Assembly: GCF_002999335.1 (NCBI RefSeq)
Contig: NW_020312043.1
Span: 62,001 to 126,000 of the forward strand
Source: Cyclospora cayetanensis
Lineage: Eukaryota > Apicomplexa > Conoidasida > Eucoccidiorida > Eimeriidae
Direction of reading: 5' to 3'
Length of the DNA stretch: 64,000 bases
The position numbers and the translations under genes were made by a program. The notes below the pieces were generated by a model. The model saw nothing but the letters and a program-made list of their open reading frames with translations, ran no database searches and was not told the DNA's origin. Shown here one piece after another: positions 24,900 to 36,298 of the stretch (the stretch's first letter is position 1; every line of letters starts with the position of its first letter).

Positions 24900-25172
24900 C
24901 AAACGAGTAGCGTGGAATTGACTTATTGGCTTATCTGTTTCTATTACCTATAAATTGCAGAGTACTGTCAGACTGAAACAAGAAAAAGCACCCTTATTTG
25001 TGTCTGTACTAGATACTCTGTCCACTATCTGTGATTGTTCCAAGTGTTCAAAGGATGCAGGTACGCTTAGCTTACCTGTCCTTTCTCTTCTTGTCGGACA
25101 CTAAGGGTTCCTGGGCAATAGAGGGCGGGAGTCCATTTGAAGAACGCTCAATAACTTTGTGCCAGTTTGTGT
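24900..25172 (+). repeat. 5' LTR of chromovirus copy A
   Basis: It aligns by eye with the 3' LTR at 29.94-30.18 kb and the solo LTR at 39 kb. Shared blocks include an ATTGCAGAGTA / CCGCAGTGTAG start region, ATCTGTGATTG / AACTGTGAATG and GGATGCAGGTACGC / GGCGCAGCTATGCGC. The common end is GAACGCTCAATAACTTTGT / GAACAATACTCAATAACGGT. Similarity stops just after the CTCAATAAC motif, marking the 3' boundary. Confidence 0.68.
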
Positions 25173-25329
25173 AGACTCTGTAGTCAAGATCCACCCTACG
25201 GAGACCTTAGATGGAGCGCTGGTGGCAACGCGTGCTTCAACGCAACTGCTCCACCTTCCTTCCCTAGTTGTGGCTGCGGTGGATCGTCAGGTTTCTTATG
25301 ATTTTCGACTAGGCCACTGGGTAGCTCAA

Positions 25330-26240
25330 TAATCTATTGTCTTTTGGCAACAGGCTGAGGGAAACGAGCTTTGACGACGGAACTTGACGGTAGCACAACG
25401 CCTGTTGGCATGGCAGAGGCCCGCCTGCCAGCGGGTGTAAACGCGGTAGCTTCATAGCTGCTAACCAGGCATAATTTGGCACTCAATAAAATGTTTGTGG
25501 ATGCATTGATGAGGTTGTGCTAACCACAAAAGTATGGCGGCTGTAAGGATGGGCAAGAACTCGAAGATTTCACTAGCCAGTAAAAAGTGTATCTCTCTTT
25601 GAACCTCTCCATGTGAATAGAAGTGAGTGTTCCTTGCCAAACGTACGAATAGAGTGCTTTTGTGGTGGCTTTATTGCTGTAAAGGAGCTCATCTGCTAGC
25701 AGGGGCTACTACAGTTCGGGCCTTCATACACTTCCTGAAGCATCGGTTAATGTCGAGATATGCTCAACAGAGAGCTTTTGGAGACCTCAGGATGCCACAA
25801 GAAGGAATCTCCACATATTTCGGTATCTCAAGAAATACGAAACAGTCTTGGCAGGTGCCACAATGTAGGCTCAAGGCTGCGCTGTCAGTGGTCATCCTTA
25901 AGTCTACTTTAGGTGACGCATCAGGTGGCCGCAAGCTAGGCAGGGACTCAGCAGGCAAACAGCTGACCCGTGAGGTTTTTAAAACGATGTCCTACCTAAG
26001 GCTTCGCGAGCAAAAGAGCGCACATCCTGCGTCTTTGGCTGAAAAGAAAGTGCCAAGTAGGGATTTAGAGCTTGTGGATGTGCGCGCTGTGTCAACTGGT
26101 CGTGACCTACAGTCTCATATGAACGATAAATGGCACAGAGGTAAGCTCTCAACAAGCCCCAGAGAGCCCCTCAACAGCACATTTGCTGTCGTTGGGGTAG
26201 GTCGAGTCATATAAACCAGAGCGCAAGCGCATGCAAAGCG
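25330..26240 (+). pseudogene. gag remnant of chromovirus copy A
   Basis: The region 25.33-25.56 kb is homologous, by ordered blocks, to the reverse complement of 30.56-30.78 kb and 63.74-63.99 kb, for example CAACAGGCGTTGTG-type and CAGCCTGTTGCCAAA-type motifs. A frame open from 25627 to 26214 gives gag-like sequence (RLMSRYAQQRAFGDLR, STYFGISRN). Around 26210-26245 a degenerate zinc-knuckle tail reads TRAQAHAKRQRI and aligns with the knuckle region of copy C near 63.09 kb. The start is unclear because the copy is broken. Confidence 0.62.
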
Positions 26241-26399
26241 CCAAAGAATATGGAAAACGAAACTGAGCCCAACAGTACCAGACTGCTTTGTGAGCAAAAA
26301 GGCGAATCAGGAAAATCGGAAGCCCCCCTTCCGGACTGTGGAGCAATGAAGGGGCTACCCAGGATAGAGCCGCAGTGGGCACCTATCAGAGGTCAATTT

Positions 26400-26480
26400 T
26401 GGCGCAGGTATGAGCTCACATTGATGGTGCAGAAACTGCTAGCATTTTGCTGGCACTGGATGTGAGGCTAATTCGTTATC
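26400..26480 (+). pseudogene. aspartic protease remnant of copy A
   Basis: In one frame the DNA reads AHIDGAETASILLALDVRL, corresponding to the flap-and-active-site stretch AQVHINAQELLALLDIRC seen in copy C. The catalytic Asp is followed by Val-Arg instead of Thr/Ser-Gly, so it is dead. The call rests mainly on position between gag and RT and on alignment with copy C. Confidence 0.45.
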
Positions 26481-27117
26481 CGAATTGACGCCGAGGAAGG
26501 GCATTCTGCCTGTTCACTTGTTAGTGCATTCCCTTGTGCTATGGTGTGCTCACGGGAGGCAGAATGCAAGGATAGACACAGCTGCTGCAATATAATGTCA
26601 CTTTTAAGCGAGAGTGCTTTCTGAAATCATGGCCTGTTGCTTTTATACTTTACCCGTGCACCATGGTGTAATCCTAGCTATGCTACGGGCGGCGAATGGA
26701 AAGAGCACATGCGGCCACAGTGGCGCGCCGGGGAAGCCGGAGTGCTGTGAAGTGCTGAAAAAGCAAAGCTATTGGCCTCCACAAGAGCGTTCAGCCCATT
26801 TGTGGTGGGCATGGTACAACTAATGCACAATCAGTGTGAGGCACAGCATAGCTTCAGGTGGCTCAGCACCTGCAATAAGGGAAGACAATCTTGGGCATGC
26901 ATACCGTCTTCCTGGCTCTGTGCCTGGCTCAGTGTTCAAGAATTCGGTCAAATATTCAGTCGAAAAATAGCAGTAATGGGCAATTTTAATGGAGGAACTC
27001 GCGGTTGTGCGAAATGATGACTAGCTGCCAGCAGGCTGGGCACCTGCTGATCGTCCAGCGCACCACAATGAGCTAATCCCTGGGTTAGCCCCAAGCTCTG
27101 TTCCCCGGCACAGGAAA

Positions 27118-27620
27118 TTAAGGGAGACTGAGAGGCAGATGAGAGGAATGTTGAGAAAATGCAAAGTGCAGGAAGCGGCCAGCGGCTTTGGGCATGACCC
27201 GGTGTTGGTGCAGAAAAAGGACGAAAGATGACCAATATGTGTTAGCTTTTAGTCCCTGAGCAAGAATACTACAAAGCACAAGTATACGACACCTATCAAG
27301 GAGCGTCTCGACCAATTACATGGATCAGCAGTCCAATCCACGTTTGATTTCACAGCCGCTTTGTTAAAAAGACTCCTAGTTCACAGTGAGGACAGGCACA
27401 AAACGGCTTTCCACATGTGCATTCGCAAACGCAACTGTGCTACATTTAGACTTGTAAATGCCGAATCTGAATTGTAACGGCACATTGATTATAATTTTTA
27501 TGAGCCTGTCAAGGAGGAATGAATGCCTGTCCTCCTGGACAACGTCTAAGTACCTAGCCGAAGCGTTAAAAAGCGCCTGCAACGCCTATGGCGTGCGCTT
27601 CAGCTGCTGCGGGGAAAGCA
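27118..27620 (+). pseudogene. reverse transcriptase remnant of copy A
   Basis: Successive frames give recognisable Ty3/gypsy RT blocks: DPVLVQKKDER (block SPVVLVKKKDG), then a KYTTPIKERLDQLHG stretch (block YPIPRIDELLDQL). EDRHKTAFH follows at about 27389-27415 (block EDxxKTAF) and VLLDNV at about 27530-27547, where intact elements have YxDDI. The active-site second Asp is replaced by Asn and stops are present. Confidence 0.75.
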
Positions 27621-27839
27621 GTGGAGTGTGGTTTTGATTAAAATTTATTTTATCCTAACAGCTAACAGGTTGTTTCCAAAGCGAGAATATTGGTTGTTAG
27701 CCTTGTCACTTAACCTAAACTAAGTAGCGGTGTTCAATGCGAGGAAAGAACCGCAATCGCAGCCTGATGGCCCGTGAAAAATGCCGGCACTGTTTAAGCA
27801 TGCCTTATTTTACCCTCCAGACCAACCATTTGTCTTGAA

Positions 27840-28010
27840 TCTATATCACAAAGAGTCTTCAGGGCTTTGATAAGCCTATACTGGTTCACTGTCTGTGGCG
27901 CCTCCTATAGTACGTATTCCTGTGGGGCATATTCTGGAGACTACCAACGAGGGCGCTGACGCGCTTTCGCGATGCCCTAGCTCACCCAAACACAGCAACA
28001 CCGTTGCTGT
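27840..28010 (+). pseudogene. RNase H C-terminal remnant of copy A
   Basis: At 27944-27985 the frame reads TNEGADALSRCPSS, the hallmark NxxADALSR end of a Ty3/gypsy RNase H domain and the start of the linker to integrase. Most of the domain upstream is deleted or unreadable. Confidence 0.68.
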
Positions 28011-28129
28011 GTTTGGCGATTCATGTTTTATCGGCATTGTGTGAGTCTCACGCTGTTGGCATCCATGCATTCGTTAATGTTGCCAAAATCCAGGATAACT
28101 AAAAGGTGAAGCATTACCACGCTGAGGGT

Positions 28130-28909
28130 GACCTGCTGTGCTTCAAAGGATAGTTAATACCATGCCCCTTGTGCATTCCGAGTTTGCTCTGTAGTGCTGT
28201 TCTGAGCAAAGCATATGATCGTGTTCTTTCTGGTCTTGGTGGATTTGACACTTCAGCCAAAAGGCGTTCATAGTGCTTATGGTGGTCTGGGACGCGTCCT
28301 GCGGCAGGGGAGTATGCACTGTCATGTCCAGATTTTCCCCCCTAAACTCGGACGTATGGGAGTTCGGATTCTGGTCCCTCAAATAATTGGGACTGATCTG
28401 ATTCTCGGTCTTATTCTAAGATTGCAGGAAGTCAAGGATCAGGATTGCAAGTAAGTCGCCCTGACTCTGCATGCCCATCTCACCCCTTGATACACTTCTG
28501 TCATTAGTCAGGAAGTCCTCCCGTTATTCTTCTCGTATATCTGGAAGCTTCAACTCAGTATATATTTATCACTGATAGGGATCCGAAGTTCCTTAGTGCG
28601 TTCTGGCATGCGTTCTTTACCAGTCTAACCCTTGACCATGATCACACCACCCTGGGGCCTATAGACATACTGACTGCACCAAGCGCATTCTCCTGCGGTG
28701 TTTGCAGCTTTGTGCATATACAACTCCGACTTTTTTGGCTCGCATTTCTTTCTTATGCTGCGCAGGTGTATAATCCGGGAGTGCACTTGTCTACCGGCTG
28801 CTCTCCCGCATCCCTGGTAAACACTGAGGAGCCCCTTTCAAATCCCGGCTTATATTTGGTGGCCCAAAGTCGGCAGTCAGCTTCAGCATTGGAGACATTT
28901 AGAGGATAG
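28130..28909 (+). pseudogene. integrase remnant of copy A
   Basis: The zinc-binding end is visible as ALSCPDFPP, where copy C has ALSCPDCQQLK. The first catalytic block reads GTDLILGL near 28389. The second reads ITDRDPKFLSAFWHAFF from 28568, inside a frame open to 28909. The third catalytic Glu block is missing, apparently by internal deletion. The frame then enters the integrase C-terminal block AAQVYNPGVHLSTGCSPASL, matching the AYNxxxHxSTGxSP motif of gypsy integrases. Confidence 0.8.
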
Positions 28910-29244
28910 TTCGCTAGTGCATGCTAATGTATTCGCAATGTTTTTTAAGGGGGACAAGCACGGAATTTTGATTAGCGGCGTTCGGCTGTCTAGTTCGAGT
29001 CTCGAAATTTTTTCCTGGTGTATCGGCAGGCTCTATAGGGTGCAATTAAAGGTGACCAGGTAAGCAGTTACCGGCCAGATGGCTAGAATCATTTTCCATC
29101 CTGTCCCAATACAATGACCTCCTTCCCCCCTTCCTACCATCTCTCTACAAGCTAGAGGTGCCAGACTTACCAAAATTGCCTTTCTAAAAAGCTTCCAAAG
29201 CTTCCCGAGTTTTTCTTGGGATACACCGCTTAGGCAAACGGCGA

Positions 29245-29375
29245 GCATGAGGGCGGAGGATGCACAGGGAATTGTAGACGTGATGGATTCTAGGACTATT
29301 GGGTTCCATGGACACAGTGCACGGAAGCTTATGGTGAAATGTGTAGGGCAACGTCCCTCAGTGGTTGACGATCAT
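29245..29375 (+). pseudogene. integrase-associated chromodomain remnant of copy A
   Basis: The frame from about 29248 reads MRAEDAQGIVDVMDSRTIGF, then ARKLMVKCVGQRPSVVDD. This corresponds to the chromodomain pattern VexIldxR....YLVKWxGy....W. Equivalent segments occur in copy D (VDVVNSRTIG, about 12362) and copy C (VEVLDSRTLE, about 60.1 kb). The three copies support each other. The module defines chromoviruses. Confidence 0.66.
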
Positions 29376-29934
29376 TGCTGGTTGCATTGCTAGTGCGATA
29401 AGGTGCACCTCTCTTTGGCTAACAATGGAATTCCCTATGAACGGTATGCCTCGCCTTTTTAGTGGCCTCACACATTTCAGTGCCCTTACGACAGCGAGCC
29501 ATAACGCCGCCGCGTTCATGCTGTTTCGCTCTTCATTCATTTTGATTCAGTGGTTGTTTTCGAGTTTTTGTGTTCCACACAATATTTTTCAAGATGTGTG
29601 TGGATTGCGGATTTAAGGTCCGCGCTACCTCAACGACGCGGTGCACCTTCCTCCACGACGGTTGTTTTCCCAACACAGGATTCTCCCAGAAGCATTGGTA
29701 CTTCCGTCGTTTCACTTTGCTTTTCTCGGACGCATTTGTTTTTGAGCTCTGCCTGTGTCGGGGGTGTTGATAGACAAACAACTGTTGCGCTGTCGCGCGG
29801 ACTGTTGGCCTCGACACAGATGCACGGAACAGAAGGTGGGGATTTTCCAAATGAAGGACAGAAGGGGTGGAAGCTGAAAGGACTATCCACAACTTAATAA
29901 ATACCACACTAGGTCTATCTAGCTAAGAACACGT

Positions 29935-30182
29935 GAACTATTGACATACGGTTTTGTCTACTCGTATTTCTTATATCCGCAGTGTAGCGTCGGCTAGATA
30001 CAAGCACACGCAATGCTGTATGCATGTACTCTAGATATTATGTGCAACTAACTGTGAATGCCTGGGGCGCAGCTATGCGCACCCTAGTTGGCGTCCTCTT
30101 ATTTCGGGAAGTCTGAGAGGTGGGGGTAAGGGAAGAAGCTCTTTCTTGAACAATACTCAATAACGGTGTAGTAATTTGTACT
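29935..30182 (+). repeat. 3' LTR of chromovirus copy A
   Basis: It has the same orientation as the 24.9-kb LTR. It is also close to the 39-kb solo LTR: ATGTGCAACTAACTGTGAAT versus ATGTGCAACTAGCTGTGAAT, and GCAGCTATGCGCACCCT versus GCAGCTACGCGCACTCT. It ends around ACTCAATAACGGTGTAGTAA. Confidence 0.72.
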
Positions 30183-30224
30183 GGGCATGGTCACCTTGGA
30201 CAGAGCGGTACACCTCAGATAGAC

Positions 30225-31230
30225 CTGAGATAAGCCACTGCTAGAAGAAGCTGCTTGTCTACATTGTGGCATCTGCAAACCAAAGTTTCATTTTTCTTCA
30301 TCTACCGAGTTGTATACCCTCTCCTCTGCTTCAGCTCCCTCAGGTCTCCTAAAGTTTGCTGTGGGGCTTATCTCGGCACAAGCCGATGTCAGGACTTTTA
30401 TGCATTCTGAGACTGTAGTAATCCTTGCAGGCAGACGGCTTACTCCATAGGGATATATTCACCGCCAAAAGCCTATCCCTTTAACAAACTTTGGGCATGG
30501 GGGCGAAAAAAAAACAAGATACAGTTTAGACCGGCTGCTGAAATCATCTAATAACTGCCCATCCTCACAGCCGCCAATTTTTTCTAGGTAGCGAAAGCTC
30601 ATCGACGCATTCATAAACTTTGTATCGAAGCATAACTCATGCCGTTCTACCAGCTATGGAGCTAGTACGTTCATATAAGCTTGCAGGTTGCCGTGGGCCA
30701 CCTCAACAGGCGTTGTGCCACATTGTATTTCCATCTTCAGAGGCTTCTAACTCAGCCTGCTGCCAAAGAAAATAATATTCTTGCATGATCAAGTAGATCG
30801 ATAAAAACCAGACAACTTCTATATGAATATATGACATCTATTTGCTTGCACAGCCTGTGAATGAGCGGGTAACAGCTATGTTGGAGCACGCGGAGCCATC
30901 AACTGGAACGCTTCGTCGAAGGCCTCCGCAGACTGGCTCTCATAACCAGGCTCAATACTGCCTAAGTAGTACGTTATTGAGTGTATTCCAAAGAGCTTCC
31001 TCTTTCACTTGCTGCATTTCACAGTGTTTCCACACGAGGGGAGGAGAGCTACCATGCAGGTAGTTGCACTTTCAATGCACTCCGAGCTTTTCAAGGTAGC
31101 TGCACTTCGCATCTAGCGCACAAGTACTCAACGTCCTCTCTGGGTATATCAAGCTAGCAAGCTACTGCACTGAACATGACATAAGGCAATTCTTTGTTAA
31201 TTCTCAGTTCAAACTAGGCTAGTGTCGAGT
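30225..31230 (-). mobile_element. truncated chromovirus copy B: 5' LTR plus start of gag
   Basis: The minus strand carries an LTR at about 31230-30960 and then gag sequence down to about 30225. The LTR has an ACACTCAATAACGTACTAC end and a GAAAGAGGAAGCTCTTTGGA block matching AGAAGCTCTTTCTTGAACA of the 29.9-kb LTR. The gag part aligns with copy C: TTGTGGCATCTGCAAACCAA versus GGGGGCATTTGTGAACCAA, and GTAATCCTTGCAGGCAGACG versus GTAACCCTTGCAGGCAGGCG. The copy stops within gag and abuts, in opposite orientation, the 3' LTR of copy A. Confidence 0.7.
30960..31230 (-). repeat. 5' LTR of chromovirus copy B
   Basis: The reverse complement contains AGTGCAACTACCTGCATGG, then a GAGGAAGCTCTTTGGAATACA stretch and CACTCAATAACGT, the ordered landmarks of the family LTR. 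Start boundary is uncertain. Confidence 0.58.
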
Positions 31231-34200
31231 AACGGGTCCAGGAGTAGTTCAGATCGGGACAGACTGCCCTTGTTATTCCTTCATAGCCTCTAATGCTCTG
31301 TTTTCTGACGCGAAGTATCAAGGCGCAGCCACCCTCAAGCACAAGCTTGCCTGACTTTGGTGTCTCACGCAGCCGCGAATGGGAGCTGCAATATAAGCAT
31401 AAGCACCTTACTCACTAGACAAGAAACGACACGCCTCATTTGAAGCGTTTTTATCCCAAACTCCTAGCCACTTCATTGAAGACGTAAAGAGCAGCCTGCT
31501 GATGTTTGTTCTCCTTGCTGCCACTCCAAAATCTGCAGACCCAATAAATTAATTTGCGGGGCTACAAGGGATCGCCAAGGAGGCGCTTTAAGGATTTACG
31601 GCTTGCTCAAAAGGGAGTTTCGAGTGGTTTGAAGATGGCCTTTGAACATCAAATATCAAGAGCCAAAGGTTTTCAAAAACAAGCACACGGTCAATCAAGA
31701 TTTCAAGGATTGCAGACACACTGCACGCAGACAAAGGAAAGGCCCATAATTTAGGATTTTGCTCCCTGGAGGTGCACAGTTCTTGCCATCCACCGCAACT
31801 GACACCAGAAGATAACCCCTGTGAAAGCTCTGCCTTGCGTAAGGAAGCCCCCGTTTGCATGCCCGACTCTGAATCCTTAAATAGTGGAGCCTCTTCCTCG
31901 GAAAACGCCGGCAGCAAAGGGCTGTAATCAAAGCCTAAGGCCCCCATAAAACTCGCCACGATATGATAAATACTGTCTTAAAGGAGAAAGAAGCCGTTGA
32001 GTTCCCACGCAAAACGAATGCAAGAACAGGGCCCCGCCTCAGCGCCCCAGTGGCAGAAACCCTTAGGCCGAACACTGAAATCCCCTAAATTCTGAGCTGC
32101 CAGTCATAAACCCCGGACCCGACACCTGAAATCTGCTTAAGCTCAACAACAGACGTTTCCGGAAAGCGCTATTTCTCTCGAAAAGCTCCGCTCCGTTCCC
32201 CATCTGCTGCATGGAGGCAGTCCAGTCTGTGTGCCCTCCAGCCCCAGTTCCCAAAGCCCAAACCTTCAAGCTTAAACCCCATAAACACCAATTCAGAAAA
32301 CTGCAGGCTCCGGCCTTTTTTTGCCTGTCTACTTGAGCAAGAGAGCGTACATAAGGAGGGAGGGAGCAGGGGCACCGCCAGTAGGGCCCTCCTTAACAGC
32401 AGCGGTTCAAGGAAGTTCCCAGTGTAGATGCAGCAACAAGCGCAATGCTGACCAGCTGCTTGGCGAAGGCTGCGCAGACTTTCCGTGATGTACTGGCGAT
32501 TCTTCTCCTTGGCGTCCGCTACGACATCAAGGAAATCATAGAGCAAGAGACTCCCGACAAAAGGGATCTTCCCGAGGAGGCCCATGAAATTTCATTGGGG
32601 CCTCTGATCGTAGAGGGCCCCTACGACTGTTCCAGAGGGCTGCCTCCTTTTAGCAGTCCCCCTCTGCATGGTAGAATTCCCATACTGGTGAACGGAGGAA
32701 ATGCCCGAGGAAGAATTCCCTGCGCACCCCCCCAGGGCAAGGTTCGGCGTAAGGGCTGTTCGACGGCAGAAATGCAAGTCATCCTGCTGTGACAGTGTGC
32801 ACTGGTCCTACAGACGGGCTTCAGATAGGTGTGCCATCCACGCATATGAAAGGTTGTTTGACACGTTCATGTGTAGGCACTGAGCAGCGAAGGCAGGCCA
32901 AAGGGCCTCCGTGCCAGGCAAAGAAGACAGCAGCGCGCAAACGGCGCGTTTGGGAGGCTGCAGCTAAGCGGCAGCTGCTGTCTCGGCCTGACTGCGCTAC
33001 CAAATCACGTGTTACGTAGGTAGTGCTGTGCGTTATCGCCTCGGCCGCCGTAAATGTTTGAGTGCGGTGCTTCTTCCTCGCACGCACGGCAGTACGCCTC
33101 TTGCACTTCCCCTCTTAGGGCAACTCCGCCCTCCGTGTTCGGAAGCCTTTTAACTTGAGTGCCGAGAGAGGTGAGAGAAGTAAAAAGGGAAGCGCTATAG
33201 TGATTGCCTAGGGTGTTTCCCCAAGCAGCACAAGCTGCAAACAATGGCCTTCACCGGTGCCTGCAGTGCCGCTGTTGCCGTTTCTGTGGACCCATCGGCG
33301 TAACCGCAGAAGCCGTTGCCTCCTGCAGCCACTGCCGTGGAGGACTGCAGGAATTCCTCCACTGTAGCACTCGGTCCTAGAGCTTGCAGTGGAGAAAAAG
33401 ACTTGCTTTGCCCGCTTGGCGAGGCTGGTAAACAGACAAACAAGCGCCTCCGGCGTCGTTTGGCTTTTGAAATAGGGAGTTCATTCCTTTGGGCGGGGAA
33501 ACTACGAATCTTCGTGCTACGTGGCTATTTAAAAAGGGGGCGTAGGATCGCGAAGCAGGGGAGCTTTGGTTCCGTAGTCTGGGAACTAGCACCTGGGCTT
33601 TGCAGTCTGGAGTCTCACGCATTAGGCGGCAGCCTTCCAGCATGAGAGCTCAGGTCTCGAATCTAGGAGGGGGCTTAGCACAGGCTGTCGTGTCGAGTTC
33701 AGTGTGGAGGGTCTAGAGGCGTTCTAGCGAGATTTGAATCCCAGCTAACCTTTCAGGGTTGGGGCCTCCCCCTAGCACGGGCAGGAGTTTCGGGTTGGCG
33801 GTGGGGAAATTGGGGTGAAATTGGCGACTCTAGAGTCTCTGTGTTAGCAGATGTAACTTGAATTCTGAATTGAAGGTGAAGGGTTCTGGAACGGTCAGGC
33901 TGTGTGCACTCCAGCTGGGTGCGCTTTTTTGCAGTCCGAATGTCCGCTATGAACAGATTCGGTTCTAAAAATATGCTGCCGAAAGAAAAGAGAGGCGAAA
34001 TTGAGGGCGGAATGGATTTGCTTGGTCTGAAACGGCTCAGCAAGACGCGCTCAAGGCTGTAGCAGCCCCAGCAGTCAAGTGTGTGCATCCAAGCCCTTGC
34101 TGCACGTGTCTGCTCCATTAGCCCGACTGAAGCCCCTAAAATCCTGATTTAATAATGCCTGTGCAGTCAATTTCAAGTCGCCAACCCTGAGCAAGAGAGC

Positions 34201-34287
34201 GCATGGTCTCAGTATGAGCCTGGACCAAAGGCTCCGTGGAATCAGCTAAGATTTCGAAGAAAGAGGGCCTCCTCCGCAGCCCTCCAG
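31231..34287. other. region without a secure gene
   Basis: Several open frames occur but none is convincing. On the minus strand 32585-32169 starts MGLLGKIPFVGSLLLYDFLD and continues plausibly for about 45 codons. On the plus strand 32445-32792 starts MLTSCLAKAAQTFRDVLAIL. They overlap on opposite strands, so at most one is real. The minus frame 31959-31588 starts MASFMGALGFDYSPLLPAFS and could be another exon of such a minus-strand gene. No domains are recognised. Confidence 0.3.
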
Positions 34288-35456
34288 ATGGCAGCCCCCG
34301 TCGAAGGGGCTGCTTTTGAGGAGCTTCCGTGGGGGGGGGGCCCCCCCTTGGAGGGGCCCTTTCCGGGGGGGGCCTCGTTTGCTGGAGACCCCCTGACGGT
34401 GCCTTTGTTAGGACCCCTGTGCAGCCTTTTGGCCTTGCTTGGAGGGGCGGTGAGCCTCCTTTTCGTGCGTGCCTTTAGGAAGACGCATCCTGCGTTTGTT
34501 GCCAAGGTAAGGAACCTCGACCCCGCAGGGCCCTTCCCCTCTTCCGTTCCCCGCCAAATCGTGCGCGCGAGCCTTTGGCAGTCTGCCGCAGCCGCCGGCT
34601 GCTGCTCGCTCGTGGGGCTGCATGCAGCAGTGCGAATTGTGCGCTGGCGTCGCTGACGCGTGCAGCGCAAAGGCGCGCACGCTGCCGCTACAGCGGCCAA
34701 ACGCGGGAGGGAAGGAAGGGAGAAAGGAGGCCGTGAAGCCTCTTGCTGGTCCTTTCCTCGCCCCCTCGCCGTACTGCATCTGCTCTCCCCGTATGTGTGC
34801 CGTTGCAGCTATTGGCTGCATGCTGCTTCGTCCTCCCGATCGCAGCAGCTGCTCTCCTGATCTACACGGCACCTCCTCCGGCAGCGCTCAAGGAGGTCCT
34901 AGCCGCTGTGAGGACTGCGCCCGGGGGAAGCCTTGCCGAGGAAGCTTTCGCAGAGGCTGCAGCGCACTTGGAGCCTCCAAGAGGTGGTGAGAATGCCGCA
35001 GAAAGCGCTCGTAGGGGGGCCCCCCCAGTCTCTTCAGGCTTGCCCCTCGGCAGCATGGAGGCCTCGGAGAAGGGCCCTACTGAGACGCCGACGGCGGACA
35101 GAACCTTCGACTCGGTGGCGTTCGCTTGGGGCTTGGTGCTTGCATGCGCTTGGAATTGGCGGCGCCTCGTCTGCCTTGCTGCCGCTTCTCTGGTCCTGCT
35201 GAAGGCCGTCCCCAGCCTTCTCTCGTTGGCTGCCCCCGCGACAGCTAGCTGCGCAGCAGCTGAAGCAGTCGCAGCCTCAGCGGGAACCCCTCAGGAGCTC
35301 GCGCTGCTGACGCTCGCAACAGGAGCGACAGAAAAAGCGTCTCTTCTGTCGGCTGTGGCGTCACAGGCTGTCCTTTGGAAAAGTCAAAAAGGCCAAAGGC
35401 TTTGGACCGGTGCCTTGGCGCTGCAGTTCGTCCTCCTGGCAAGTTATTTGGCCTAA
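34288..35456 (+). CDS. hypothetical multi-pass membrane protein
   Basis: I do not recognise the family. Two exons fit: 34288-34506 (73 codons, ending at AAG before donor GTAAGG) and 34809-35456, after a GTTGCAG acceptor, with phase 0 kept. The predicted protein has 288 residues. Hydrophobic segments are PLLGPLCSLLALLGGAVSLL, LLAACCFVLPIAAAALLIY, a long pair around FAWGLVLACAWNW and LVCLAAASLVLLKAVPSLL, and a C-terminal LALQFVLLASYL. Loops are Ala/Glu/Pro-rich. It may continue into the hydrophobic frame at 35711-36265: GGCAAGT near 35440 could be a GC donor and CTGCAG before 35747 an acceptor, which would place the TA-rich microsatellite in an intron. Function unknown. Confidence 0.5.
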
Positions 35457-35504
35457 CTTCCAAACAAATAGCGTCCTATGAGTCCTCCTGACTGATCCTG
35501 CTCT

Positions 35505-35620
35505 GTCTGTACATACGTACACATATATATATCTATATCTATGTACATATATATATTTATATATACACATATATATCTATGTACATATCTATATTTGTAT
35601 GTATTTATATGTATATGTTC
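35505..35620. repeat. TA/TATG microsatellite
   Basis: Dense alternation of ATAT, CTAT and GTAC/GTAT tetranucleotides. It lies between two hydrophobic coding frames and may be intronic. Confidence 0.85.
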
Positions 35621-35710
35621 CGCGGTACTGGCGGTGCACGGGCCGCTCTTCTTTGCCCGTGTGTGCTGTTGCTGCTACTGCCGCTGTTGTTGTTTCGTTG
35701 TACAAGCGTG

Positions 35711-36265
35711 ATGAGGACGCCGCTGCTCTTGCTGCTCTTGCTGCAGGTACTGATTCCGTCTGTCGCTGTTGCTGCTTGGCCTTTCATGCCTCCCGCTGCA
35801 ACACCTGCTGCAGTGTGGGCTTCTGGACCTGTTCTGCCTTCTGGAGCTGCTGCTGCAGCTGCCGCGGCAGCTGCAGCGGAGGATCTGCTGCAGTGGCGAA
35901 GCGGCGCTTTGCAGCTGTTACTCAAACGCTTCATGATAGAAGCTCCAGCGGCTGCAGCTGCCGCGGCTCACGCCATCAACCCTTCCTTGCTGCTCTGCTG
36001 GGCAATGCTGCTCACTCTCCCCCTTTGTTTGCTGCCTTCTTTTGCCGCCACGAGAGCGACTCTCTGCTGGTGCTGCAGTTACGGTGCTCTCGCTCGCCTC
36101 CCCTCTCTCATCGGCATCAGCAGCGATGCAAGGGCCGCCCCCTCCTGGGGGTTCGCGGATGTGCTGCTGCTACTGCTGCTGACAGTCGAAGCCTCCGGCT
36201 TGTTAAAGCGGCTGATCGAGCCGCACTCGGTGAGAAGCCCTGTGCGTTTGCTGCAGACGCTCTAG
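35711..36265 (+). CDS. hydrophobic Ala/Leu-rich membrane protein (or 3' exons of the preceding gene)
   Basis: From the ATG at 35711 the frame gives 184 residues. It opens with MRTPLLLLLLLQVLIPSVAV, which would be a signal peptide if this is an independent gene. An Ala run follows, then hydrophobic segments around SLLLCWAMLLTLPLCLLPSF and FADVLLLLLLTVEA. The frame stops at 36265. A GTGAGAAG donor at 36230 could instead splice over the TGTA microsatellite to a CAG-rich exon near 36610, adding a Gln-rich tail. No family is recognised. Low complexity makes all details uncertain. Confidence 0.4.
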   Translation: MRTPLLLLLLLQVLIPSVAVAAWPFMPPAATPAAVWASGPVLPSGAAAAAAAAAAAEDLLQWRSGALQLLLKRFMIEAPAAAAAAAHAINPSLLLCWAMLLTLPLCLLPSFAATRATLCWCCSYGALARLPSLIGISSDARAAPSWGFADVLLLLLLTVEASGLLKRLIEPHSVRSPVRLLQTL

Positions 36266-36298
36266 ATCCTCGTGATGCACGCCATCCGGTTTCCTGTT

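Larger units (their letters stand above)
24900..30182 (+). mobile_element. chromovirus (Ty3/gypsy) LTR retrotransposon, near full-length but degenerate (copy A)
   Basis: A plus-strand element of about 5.3 kb is bounded by two same-orientation LTRs (about 24900-25172 and 29935-30182). Between them, in the expected order, are gag (about 25330-26240), an aspartic protease remnant (about 26400-26480), reverse transcriptase (about 27118-27620), the end of RNase H (27950-27976), integrase (about 28130-28909) and a chromodomain (about 29245-29370). Several stops and frameshifts interrupt the frames and the LTRs have diverged from each other, so the copy is old and non-functional. The chromodomain after the integrase places it in the chromovirus branch; such elements have been reported in Eimeria genomes. 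Confidence 0.82.
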
